DNA of 64,000 bases from Camarhynchus parvulus (Eukaryota > Chordata > Aves > Passeriformes > Thraupidae), in contig NC_044573.1 in assembly GCF_901933205.1 (NCBI RefSeq), positions 63,541,993 through 63,605,992 on the forward strand, in the 5' to 3' direction. Shown piece by piece: positions 53,301-64,000 of the stretch. A program made the translations under genes and the position numbers. The notes under the pieces were generated by a model. The model saw only the letters and a program-made list of their open reading frames with translations. It was not told the DNA's origin and searched no databases. Every line of letters begins with the position of its first letter. The first letter of the stretch is position 1.

Positions 53301-56300
53301 CCTTATATATATGGGTTACATGTGACCTGAAGGTGTTCTTTAACATTAGTATATTATAGAGATTTATCTTTTTGCATCAAGGCTTTTTCCACTATATCTG
53401 CAGGACATGATCTGAGCCTATTTTTATTACAATTCCTGCTCTGGCAAATTTGACATCTCTCCAGAGAACACACTGTATGACAGCTACATGGGGTAGAATC
53501 AGTCACTTACTTCTCAATATCTGGTTGGCCTTGCACTCTGGTTTGGGTGCATGCCAAACTGAGAGCTGCTTGCAACTATGATGGACCCATTTGTGCTGCA
53601 GCAGAAGCTCTGCCTTAGAAAAAAGGGTTCAGAAAGGCAAATTATTTTACCCTGAAATAAACCAAGTGTTAGAGATTTAAGGTATCTTTATGAGGGCTGA
53701 TATGATTTAGAATATAAAAGTGTGGAACTAGCATATGACCTCTTTCCTCAGGAAATTTCCCAAGATAGTAGGTATTCATTAAGTAGCTAAGTGTAGTCCA
53801 GCATAAAAAAGCTTCTGTGGCAAACCAGCAGAAACCAGCTGCACCACCCATAGGAAGACAGAGCTCTCCAATGACATGGGGTTTATTAATTACAGGACAT
53901 CTATGTAATTATGCAGAAACCTGGCACTAGAAATTACACAGGTATGCTTCCTAAAGTACCTTAGAAGAAATGAGGGTGTTTTAAACTGGACTTTTCATAA
54001 ATATTAGAATTACCATGTTTTCTTCAAAATTTGTTTTGAATACTATGTTTCAAAGGCTTACAGATTTTTAGATTACAAAAGATTAAGGCATTATTATTCC
54101 TAGAAAGTTTATTGTGCTTTTTGGATTTTCAGTCTCAAATAATTCACTGGTTCTGATAAGCTTGGCAAGAAAAAAAAAAAAAATAACTTTGGACTAATAT
54201 TAAGCCCTATGAATGTCATATCTGAATGGTGTTTGAGAATGCCACAGACAACTCAACTGTGGAGAAATGATACTCCTGATTAAAACAAAATAAAAAAACT
54301 TTTATCCTCCTGTGAAGTGTTGACAAACTGTTTGACTAAAGATCAGCTAGGAAGTGGGCTCCTAAAAGATTTAATTCTTTTTTATTGCTCTGACTGACTT
54401 CCTTTCCAAAATTCTCTGAAAGTTATGGTAGGCTCAAAATACTAGATAGCAAAAAATCCTCATAGAAATGTGTTTCTCTGTTTGGCTGGTAGTGTGTGGC
54501 AAGACTCTGATCATGAGAAAGCTGATCTCAAAGAGCTGGCTTGAATATTCAAAGCCAAGAATGTACCTGCTGGATTGAGGCACTAATCACCAAGCTCAGT
54601 CTAAGTGGATGAAGACTTGAAGTGAATTCCTTTCCTTGCCCTTCCGGTTTTCTACTTCAGAGACACTACATTGCTCCATCACACTCTTTGACTAAAAAAT
54701 TCTTTGTGGATATATAACTCTTGATATTCAAATGCTTTGTTTTATGACTTCCCTTTCTAAGTGTTGTAAATATTTATTTAGCTTTATGTAGTTCTAGTCC
54801 TACAAATCTTGAAACTTTTAATGTTCAAAACATGGATTTATATGAAAGCCAATAAACTGTTGTAACTGGCTCAGTTTACAAAGAGTTGTAATAATTATTT
54901 CAGAATTATTTTCTTGCTATCTAACAGGATATGTCTACAAGCAAGTAAACTAGATTTTATTATCATAATTAGGGGCATTTGTGTAACTAAGATGTAAAGT
55001 AAAAATGAATAATGATGTAAAAAAACACTATCAGTGATATATAATTTTTACAATTTTGCCTAGTGGTTATAAATTTCAAAAGATGCTCATGAGCATTTTA
55101 TATGCTTTCTGCAGAAAAATATAGGGTTTTTTTTTCTGTTCTTAAACTTCATAAGCAATAGTTTGTAAATTTAAGTACTATTCTGTCATGGAAATGATCT
55201 GTACATTTTATTCCTAAGACCATTTTCCAATAAATTTACAACCTTTTCCCATAATAATAATAAAAATACTGACATTTCGGTGTTTATAAACTAGCTTGAT
55301 TAAGCACCAAATATGATGCACCAACATATTATGCACTTTATGAAATGTAAATGCATGATATACTGAAACACAAGTATATGCTGGTTTGGGGTAGAATGTA
55401 TTTTAGCTTTCAAGGGAAGGCCTTTCCCAAAGTAAATCTCTTACAGAACCAAGCATATGCAACACTAATCCTGATCCCTTCCAAAGTTTTAACTATTATT
55501 GAGGGAGTTAGGCTCCCTGTCAAGAACAGGGAACCCTCCATTCTGCTGAATGCAAACTGTGTTGCTGCTGATTTGAATTAGAGCATAATGGGACATTTTC
55601 AGGCCCACTGCACTTTAATCCAGACACATGACAGACAATTCCTCACCCTTCAGTTCAAATCCAGATGTCTGGCAAGCACGTCCCAAATCACCACCACTGT
55701 GGATAATGATGGAACAATCACCAGATAATAAGCATGGGCACTAGAACTTAGAGTAATTGCAGCTTATCTGATTTGGGGCAGATAACTTTGCTCTGTTTCA
55801 CCTACCCCTGGTGGTTTTAGTTACTGTAACAGTTCCATTAGACTACATCACAATCAAGAGCTATGCTTCTTGATTTTGACAGCATAATTGAAGACCAGTA
55901 ATAATCTATAAGTATTCTTTATCCTCCTTTAACCACAATTTCTATGCAACACTTCTATAAAATGGGACTTCAGTGAGCAACCTGCATATGCAAATAAACC
56001 TTAAAATATTGCAGTTTTCAACAGATTTAATTTCAAGAGAAGCCTTTGCCTATTTGAGGGTAACAAAACCTTTACAAAAGCCTTTTTACTTGAATATTGA
56101 CACTTGTGCACAGCTTTTGGGTCTTCAACACAATTTTAGCACAACTGTAAATTTTCTGGAAAGATGCCAGTCTATCTTTCTTCCTTCTTGAAGCATAACC
56201 AAAATCCTCTCTAGTCTCCAAATCTGAATGCTCAAATCCCCCAAAATACATTGGCAAGAGACAGCAATTTGAATTCATATGTGTCAGGGAACAGACCAGA

Positions 56301-56840
56301 GATAAGTATGTGGAACAGAAAATCCTGAACCAATGTTAGAGATTAATTAGCCACATTCAAAGTAAAACCCTTCAAGCAACCAATCTCCATTTCCAATAAC
56401 ACAGTGAGAAATACAGATGACAAATGTTGTCTGTGTTGCTCTGCAGAATGACCCTAAGGGCAGGATCAGAGCTACACCAGCCATCTGTTTGAACTTTCCT
56501 ACTGGAGCATTTCTGTGGCTGCTTCCAAGTGATCCCATTGGTACTGAGGGAGAAGGAAAACCTGAGCAGTCCTGGTGCTTTTGGTGCCTTTGCATGCACT
56601 GTAGTTTAACTATGCCACTCACTGTGGCTTTCAGCTGTCCCATCCAACCTTCCACTGATGACCTCATGAAAAAAAAATTACATTTCATCCAATATGCCTG
56701 TTGCAAGACCATATGAATTTTATAGGCATCCTGAAATGTGAATGAGTACATGTAAGGAACAATATAAATGCCAGCATAAAAAATAGTGAACTAAATCCTT
56801 GCCCTGCTTAACTCTGGACTTCTGTGCTCTCATAAAGAGA
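50396..56840. other. Gene-poor AT-rich intergenic stretch
   Basis: No gene or classified repeat was seen over 6.4 kb. There is a 14-base A run at 54170-54183. The part 55600-55900 looks less AT-biased and carries the GATA-motif cluster described separately. Open frames are all under 80 codons. Confidence 0.5.
55723..55785. promoter_or_regulatory. Cluster of GATA motifs with a facing pair
   Basis: AGATAA occurs at 55723-55728. TTATCTG at 55764-55770 and CAGATAA at 55779-55785 form a perfect inverted pair, 8 bp apart. Three sites in 63 bp is a density seen in GATA-bound enhancers, but the motif is short and the region AT-rich, so this is only a candidate. Confidence 0.35.
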
Positions 56841-57300
56841 ATCATAGAATCACAGAATCATAGAATAACCTGGGTTGAAAAAGACCTTAAAGATCACCTA
56901 GCTCCATCCCTCCTGCCATGGGCAGGGACACTTTGCACTAAATCAAGATGCTCTGAGCCTCATCCAACCTGGTCTTGAACACTGTCAAGGGTGGGGCATC
57001 CACAGCTTCTCAGTACAGCCAGTTTCAAGCGCCTCACTACCCACACAGTAAAGAATTTCTTCCTGACATCTAATCTAAACCTACTCTCAGTTTGAAGCCA
57101 GTCCCTCTTGTCTGACACTACATGCTCTTGTATTAAGTCCCTCTCGTTTTTCTTTTAGGCTCCCTTTACGTGCTGGAAGGCCACAATTAGGCCACCCCTA
57201 TGCCATCTCTTCTCCAGGCTGAAAAATTCCAATTCTCTCAGCCTTTCCTCATAGGAGAGGTGCTGCATCCCCCTGATCATCCTTGCTGGCCACATTCCTT
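56841..57300 (-). mobile_element. CR1 LINE 3'-end fragment, minus strand, well preserved
   Basis: The plus strand begins ATCATAGAATCACAGAATCA, the antisense of the CR1 octamer tail. It continues with CCTGGGTTGAAAAAGACCTT, CTCCATCCCTCCTGCCATGG, GGGCATCCACAGCTTCTCAG, TAAAGAATTTCTTCCTGACA and CAGCCTTTCCTCATAGGAGA. This is the canonical 3'-UTR and end of avian CR1. Recognisable sequence stops near 57300 (5' truncation). It is the least diverged CR1 copy in the window. Confidence 0.95.
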
Positions 57301-58503
57301 TGGATGCAGCTGGGATAGAATTGGCCCTCTGGTTTGGGAATATGCATTTCTGGCATGTCCAGCACCACGGACAGATATGCTAGATCAAGGTGCTGAGAGC
57401 AGCACAATTCAGCAACTGGGGACAGTCTCTCTAGCTGCTTTTTCCTACCAAGGATTTTACTCTCAAAATGAACAATAGATGTAATAAACACCAACTGGCA
57501 ATAATGATGCCAAAATCAAACAAACATCATCAGCCAGCCAGATTTTCCCAGGAAGGTCAGTGTCTTAGTCACAGTTGTCTAGGATTTTTTTATCACATAT
57601 TTTTAATCTGAATAATATCTTTATTTGTCAGAATGATTTTTATATTTTAACCTATAAAGCTGCTTTTCCTCCAAGAAGAGAATAAGTGCACTACATTTCT
57701 GTAAAACAAATCAAGCATATTAAAGGAATGTCAGGATTGACCTGAGCAAGTCACATTAATATATCAAAGTAATCTTTACCAGTTTCTACTAAAAGGCCAT
57801 GCAGATTTCCTTCTATTTGTCTCCTTTCTGAGCTCACTGTAGCACTTGCATCAAGACAGCCTCACTTATGGCACTCCCTTCCATTTAATTAAGTCCTTAG
57901 AGGAACATTACAGAAGTTAGTAAGATTACTTAATGCATCCCTGGGAGAAACTCCAATAGTCTACTAAAGGTCACTGCTCCTTTCAATAGGAATGCTTTCA
58001 CTGTAACAAAGATTAATATGACTGTATTAATTGAATTAAGTGAAATGTATTCATTTTCTAATCTGAACACTCTCCTTAATGAGTTATTATCAGAGGAGCA
58101 TAAGAATGTAAAAGACTAAAAGTCTATGAATAAGACTTTCAACTTTACTTAATACATCAAATTTTGTTCTCTCTGCTATTATGTCCATGAGCTAAACAAA
58201 AAATGCCTTCTAACCTACTTGAATAAAAATGTCTTAGGCAGATGATTAGATTTATATTCCAATGTGGAATGCAAGACTGGACATCTCCTCTGCAGTAGAT
58301 AATTCCACATAATAGAAAGTATGCTAGACTTAACATATGTTGATAAATTTACATTTTCATGTGCAGAAACGTGCCTGCAACTTGAGTTTATCAGAGAAAT
58401 TAAATGAAGCTTTCTCTGCATCCCTAAATTTTTATGTAGCATTAATCTAGAAAGATTTCTTTGAAACATTAAAGTCAGGATTTGGTTTGACATATTTCAG
58501 GGA

Positions 58504-58529
58504 GTGTAATCAACCAGGTTGATTTACAC
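58504..58529. repeat. 26-base quasi-palindrome
   Basis: GTGTAATCAACC (58504-58515) pairs with GGTTGATTTACAC (58517-58529) around one A, with a single extra T as the only imperfection. Role unknown. Confidence 0.65.
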
Positions 58530-59700
58530 AAGTTGTGCAGGAAAGGGTAGTAGTTCTTTTAATGTCTGCTAAATTCACTGTGAGAGTTCTGCTGGGCAGG
58601 CCTGATTTGAAAATCATGTTCTTTGGCCTCTTATTCCTTGTCATAAAGGCCCACCCTGCCCCAGAGGGCGCAAACTTAAACGAGACCCCTCTGTTCCTTT
58701 CCTCCTGTCCATCCACCATTTCCCTGATGCACTTGCCCTTGGCTAAGCTTCCAGCTGCCCAGTTTTAGGTCTAATTTTTAATACTCAATAACATCCACAA
58801 GTTAAAAAAGGAGAACAACATAATGAGGAACCTTGTTAAGAAGAAGCTCAAGGCAGCAGCTTATATGTTAAATCTTTGCAGGTGACATGAAGGACTACAA
58901 GGACTGTCTTATCCTATTGAAGGACTTTATTGACAACTTAAACCAAATGTGCACCATGTATTAAAAAAGCAAACTCAAAAACCTTGAGAAAAGGCAAAAC
59001 AAAACATTATTTAGTCAGAAGGCTTATTTCAAAAAGTGTATTTTGTCATCCAAAGTACTGTCTTTAAGCCAGAAATGAAGTGACTCATAACTAAAAGCCT
59101 GTTACTGAGAGGTTCCATAGGCTTACATGCTGCATCTTGGTGCAGATGGATGGCACAAAATATTCTGTACAGGCACTATTACCATTTACATGAATTTTCT
59201 GGCTTTGTAATGACTAGTTGTTTTATTAATTTTCTATCCAGTGGCGAGCACTGATAGGTTTAGTTCTCTGTTTTGATGGGAAAAGCAAGAGAGTTGATTT
59301 TTTTTATGTGTGCAGCTCCTTTCTTGATGTTGGCAAAAGCTTTCCTGCCCTGATAAACTAGAAAGGGACCAGACTGAAATAGTACTTGACAAAGAAAAAG
59401 TTATGATAACTAAGAGAAACAGTAGGATTCATACTTAACTGAGGATTCATCCAGTCTTCCCCATCTGTGCAGCTGAAGAGAACACAAATGTATGAGATCT
59501 TTTCTGAAACAAGAGATTGTTTTACAATAGGTAGATTCTTGAAGAGTGTTCCCCAGCTGTATCTCAGCAACGTCCAGAAAAGCATTGAGGGATTCAACCA
59601 ACACTTCCTTTGTGTGACTTCTCTCTCTAAAGGATAGTCAGGTGTAAGCACTGAGATATTTTTCCCAAAGCATTACTTTTTTTCCTGCTTCTTCTGCTGC

Positions 59701-59795
59701 TTTGGGGTTTTGGTGGTTTTTGGTTTTTTGGTTTTTGTTTTTTGTTTTTTGTTTTTTTTTGTTTGGGGTGTTTTTTTGTTGTTTGTTTTGTTTTT
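59701..59795. repeat. T-rich low-complexity tract with G doublets and triplets
   Basis: Irregular TTTTTGG and TTTTTTG units run about 95 bp, probably a decayed (CAAAAA)n-type simple repeat on the other strand. Several GG doublets in its left part could form only a weak two-layer quadruplex. Confidence 0.65.
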
Positions 59796-62700
59796 CTTTG
59801 TCTGTAAAACAGTTTTCTCTGTAATTTTTTGTAATAAAACTTCTTTGCTGAAAAAAATGTGGGTACAAGCTTAAAAACCAGACAACTTATAAGAGGAGTG
59901 AAGTATTCAAAGCGAGAGCTATATCAGAAGAAAAAGGTTTACACTTTTCTTATTGATCTTCTTCAACTTTTCCATCCTTAACTACTCTTTTGTGTTTGAA
60001 ATTAAAATAATAGAAATGTCTTTACTGATTAAAAGCAATTTATGTAAAAGAGTGGATTATTGTTAATTTTTCTAATAAAAACCCATATGCCTCCAACTGC
60101 ATGTGAGGATATATCCTCCATGTGAGGATAAAAATATTTTGCAAGACAAGGTATAAGTGGATTTAAAGAAAGAGAGAAATATCTGGAGATAGTTGCTCAT
60201 GGGAATCTTTCTGTGTGCCAGTGAACATCTTTACAGTATCTGGAAATTTTTTTTCCAAAGAATCAGCAAAAATCCCCAATCTTTCAAACATGCTTGTTCA
60301 CAAGTTGCAGGCAAAAATATTCTCTCCTTTATCATATCTTGACAGCAGTTTGAGTTTGGACACATGCATGAAATGGCATCTTTCCTTTTAGGATTTGGTG
60401 ACCTAAATTATATTCTTCACACTAACAGTTTCCTAAATGGGCAAAAAGACATCATAAAGACAACAACTTTATCTGTATCAGATAGGTGTTCACCATTCTC
60501 TGCTTTCTTATTCGAAAAATTCAATTTATGCCAGGTTTTATATACATATTAGTTCAAGATTTGCAGGAGTCGAGTCTTCCAAGCTTTGAAGGCCAAGTCA
60601 GTGTGGAGCCATAAAATTATAAAACCAAAAAATGTAAAAACCAAAGATCTACCAGGTAGTCATAAACCTGTGTCTATCATCCTGTGCCACTGGGTCATAT
60701 TGAATGAAATCTTACTTGCATACACAGAGGCAGGAAGTTAATGACTGGACTGCTCAGATGGAGTATCCTGAAATGTTGATCAGATTGCTCACCTTCCATA
60801 AATCACAGTCTTGCTAACCCACAAATTAAAAGGTCATGAGATTATTTCAAAGCTATTAGGATATTTAATTTTTATTTTTGTTTGGTTCTTCTCCTTCCCC
60901 CATATATTCTTCATGATTGTATGTACAACCATAGAGAGACAACTTGGGTACTCTGATCCTTTACAGATGTGGAAATATGGCCCTGCATACAATTATCTAT
61001 AGCTAACAGAAGAAGCCTTTGTTACTTGTACACTTTCAAAACAAAATGGTTTTGCAGGATTTCTTACACAGAAACCTCAGCATCCTAGATTAACCTCAGC
61101 CTTAGCAATGAGGTCTTTATGTTAAAGTAGGACACCATGGGCTTATTCAGTTATTATATTCCACCAGGTTTGTTGAGACCAGAAAATTAAAGCAGGGATG
61201 ACAGATATGTTTAAGCTGTGTTGTTATTTTGAATATTTTATACTATTCTTTTAATGAATAAAGAATTCTTACTTTATGAAAATAATTAAACCTGCATATA
61301 AACTGAATATATGTATATAATTATTAGTTAGAATTTTTGTAGAAATGTTTCTTAAAGAATCTCAGTATTTTAAGTAACTTGTTCCTATCTTTCACATTTT
61401 TAAGTATTTTGTTACTTTGTTCATACACGTGTGCAAAAAAATTTGAAAATTCTGTTCAGACTTCTAGCTGCAGGTTTTGAAATTAAACAGCACAAACCTG
61501 CAAAGACCAGTAGGTCAAATTTCTTGTTAACTGTCCTTTCAGGAAAAGCTGCCGACTTCCTGACATCTTCAGAGTTGTCAAAAGACATTATCACAAAGCA
61601 AGCTTGACCCTTGTAACACTTTCTGTCTATAAAGAATCAGAGAGGGAGTTTTGTGCCTATGGCTTGAAAATAAGGCATACAGTGATTGCACACATTTATG
61701 TTAGTCAGAGCTGCAATGAGGTAAATAAAGGAGAGTTAGTGCACAGAGAAATCTGTAATCCATAATATTCCCAGCATATTGAGTGTAAATGACATTTTTT
61801 TCCTGGTTTTGCAAACCTCAGTGATGTTATTTCATAATTTTAGAAAACATTACACACATACCAGAACACTTGAACTGCAAATATGTGGATAAATAGATAG
61901 GCAGTAGGATACAAATAAAGGCACAGGAAGATTTCCACACAGGCGGTGTTGTTGATTTTACATCAGAGAAAGCAAAAGTACAAAGTCCTTCCCACATGCT
62001 GCTATATATCTATAGCAAATGTATAAAAAAAATGCAATCTTAAAGCATATATTCACTGACCATATTTTCAAATTCATAAAAATGTTCCATATACATACAG
62101 CAAGAGCACTCCTACATAGTGTCCATAATCCCATGGAGACACTGGATAGATCCAAAGTGTATCTCACTTATGTAACCCCGTGGTGACAGAGACACCAAAG
62201 GTTTCACTGTGCAGCTCTGGAGCAGTGATCCGTGGCAGGAGCCCTGCCTTGTTCCACAGCTTTGTGCACCCTTCAGCAAACCCTGAGTGCTGTCTCCTCA
62301 TTTGCCTCTGGATGGCCTCAGCCCAAGCCCTGGAAGACCTTCAGACTGACAGATCCTACTGCACTGATGAGACATTAAATCCCACCAAGGAAAAAAACCC
62401 ACTAGGATCCTGACTGCGCTGCTGCTCCTTTTCATCAGGGACCTTAAAAAAACAGGCTCTATCCTACACGTGCAGACCTGAAAGGAAAAGAGCTTAGCAG
62501 TCACCATCTGAGCTCTAAAGGCATAAAATGTGTGAAGAGAAGCTTGAAAAAATCGGAATAAGTTAGCTACTAAATGGCACATGAAATATTGACAAAGAAT
62601 ATTTAATCGCTTTAAAAAAAATTAAAATCACCTAGACAAAACTTTGTACTTGGCATCTCAGTAGAAGAAAGAGACAAAAATTGAACATATTTGACTGTTT

Positions 62701-64000
62701 TGTTGAACATATATAAGCACTGCCATATACAAGTTACTTCGAAATGCTTCAAGACAATGATTTGGGGCCAATATGAACCACAGCAAAAGGGGTTTCTAAA
62801 AAGAAACTGAAAAATAAAACAGTGAGGCTTTTTGTCTCAGAAGAAATTTTAATAAATCCAAACTGCTCCAATTTATTTTAAAAATAAATCTATCAAAAAT
62901 ATTTTAAATGCGTAGATTAAAATAAAAATATTCTGTAACTCTTGAAATTGCTAGGAGCACTAACAAATTAAGCCAGCCATTCCTTCATATCGGGGCATTA
63001 TTAGATACATTAAAGAACATGTCTTTTTACATGAGAATTAAGAAGTTTGCATAATGACATACATGCAGCCAGACACAACCATTACCTGTAACCAAGGCTC
63101 CACAATCAGTCTACTGCCTTAATTAGTAGTTTGACTTTCCTAGACATGAAAAATCACTGAATTATTTTTTAATTGGATAAAACTGAATTAAAAGTATGTG
63201 TTATTCATGGGTGTAATCTATGGACACAGATTTGAAACAGATGCTCCTAATATTCTTTCTTCCCCTTGTATTTCATCTGTATGAATCACTGCCTGGGTAG
63301 GCACCATCTGTCCTTTGTTCTCTGTTGCCAGAATGGGCCACTACAGAAGGAAAAAAAAAATTGGTGTCAGAATCTCCTGGACAATGCAAATTCTGAGTTA
63401 AAGCAACACAGCTACTTCAGATTGGGATTAAAATATTTCTTAGTTTCCTTGTTATCCAAAATAGTTTGGGTTAATTATTTCTTTCATTGTAAGAGATTTT
63501 TCCCAGAACTTCTGACCTTTTGAAGACCTTTCTAGTGTGTTGATGCATGGAAATTGCAGAACTCAACGCAAGTATTTCTCTCATACTCTCACAATCAATA
63601 GTAGCAATATCTAATTGTGCCTTCCAGACAGTGACCGGTTTATGCATCAAAGAACCTCATTTACCCCATGACCTCAGGTTTGCACTGGCAGTTTGGGTTT
63701 AGTTGGTTATTTATCATACAATACAAGCATGAATCTCTATTAACAAGTGAGGCACATTGCTGTGTAATATAGCTCTCCTCTCATACTTTACTATTCCACC
63801 TACTTCTATGATTTGCAAATCCTAAGTGATGCTTTCCTCCATAATATGGCTGAGAACCACAGACTTAGCTGTATATTTTTGTGGTTTGCCTCTTTGATAC
63901 CTCTGCCTGCCCACAAAGAATGTGGGCAGAGAAGAGATTTTTAGAGCAGGAAAACGAGCAGTAAAAAGAAACTACTCAACAGAGAGTACCAAGAACTCTG

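Larger units (their letters stand above)
57301..64000. other. Gene-poor intergenic stretch to the window end
   Basis: No gene or classified repeat was seen. Contents noted separately are the quasi-palindrome at 58504-58529 and the T/G low-complexity run at 59701-59795. There is also a 14-base palindrome GAGGATATATCCTC near 60105-60118 and A/T-rich sequence at 62570-63010. Short open frames show no family signature. Confidence 0.5.

Noticed and set aside
57300..57470. LTR-like phrase CAGCTGGGATAGAATT next to the CR1 fragment
   Set aside because: It recalls the start of an avian LTR, but the following sequence does not continue the match and no termini or duplication are seen.

Overview
The window looks like a songbird (passerine) nuclear genome. 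The evidence is the mix of repeats: 5'-truncated CR1 LINE tails with the octamer-type 3' end, and several LTR families I know from avian genomes, including one beginning TGYCATGGTTTAACC and one beginning TGTAGTGGGTTG on the plus strand. The sequence is AT-rich, intron-split and gene-poor, with no bacterial signals such as operons or ribosome binding sites. No open reading frame other than the two exons below can be assigned to a protein family.

Layout. Positions 1-6.8 kb hold the 3' end of one gene on the plus strand. There are two coding exons (2461-2576 and 3239-3365), joined in phase across a 662-bp intron, and then a long 3' UTR that probably ends near 6775. The exons encode the C-terminus of a glycosyl hydrolase family 47 Golgi alpha-1,2-mannosidase, best matched by MAN1A1. 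In vertebrates MAN1A1 is followed by a gene desert, and the remaining 57 kb fits that: no further exon, tRNA or rRNA was recognised.

The desert holds retroelements. There are solo LTRs at 7981-8364 (minus), 25234-25803 (minus), 35707-36051 (plus), 41759-42142 (plus) and 44448-44874 (minus), most with visible target-site duplications, plus a truncated LTR at 47225 to about 47895. CR1 fragments lie at about 32940-33200, 50055-50395 and 56841-57300. The most unusual object is a complete but miniature LTR retroelement at 27074-28045. It has two LTRs of 323 and 313 bp around only 336 bp of non-coding DNA, with a primer-binding-site-like TGG and a textbook polypurine tract.

A second unexplained structure is a pair of inverted arms of about 175 bp (14701-14875 and 16288-16460), separated by 1.4 kb. 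Smaller items are a perfect 14-bp stem-loop at 21307-21341 beside an AGGTCA inverted repeat, a perfect EGR1-type site in a CpG-bearing patch (19244-19252), a GATA-motif cluster (55723-55785) and two long palindromes (46101-46121, 58504-58529).

If the distal sequence has a role, the likeliest is long-range regulation, but nothing here proves it. No new protein-coding system was found.
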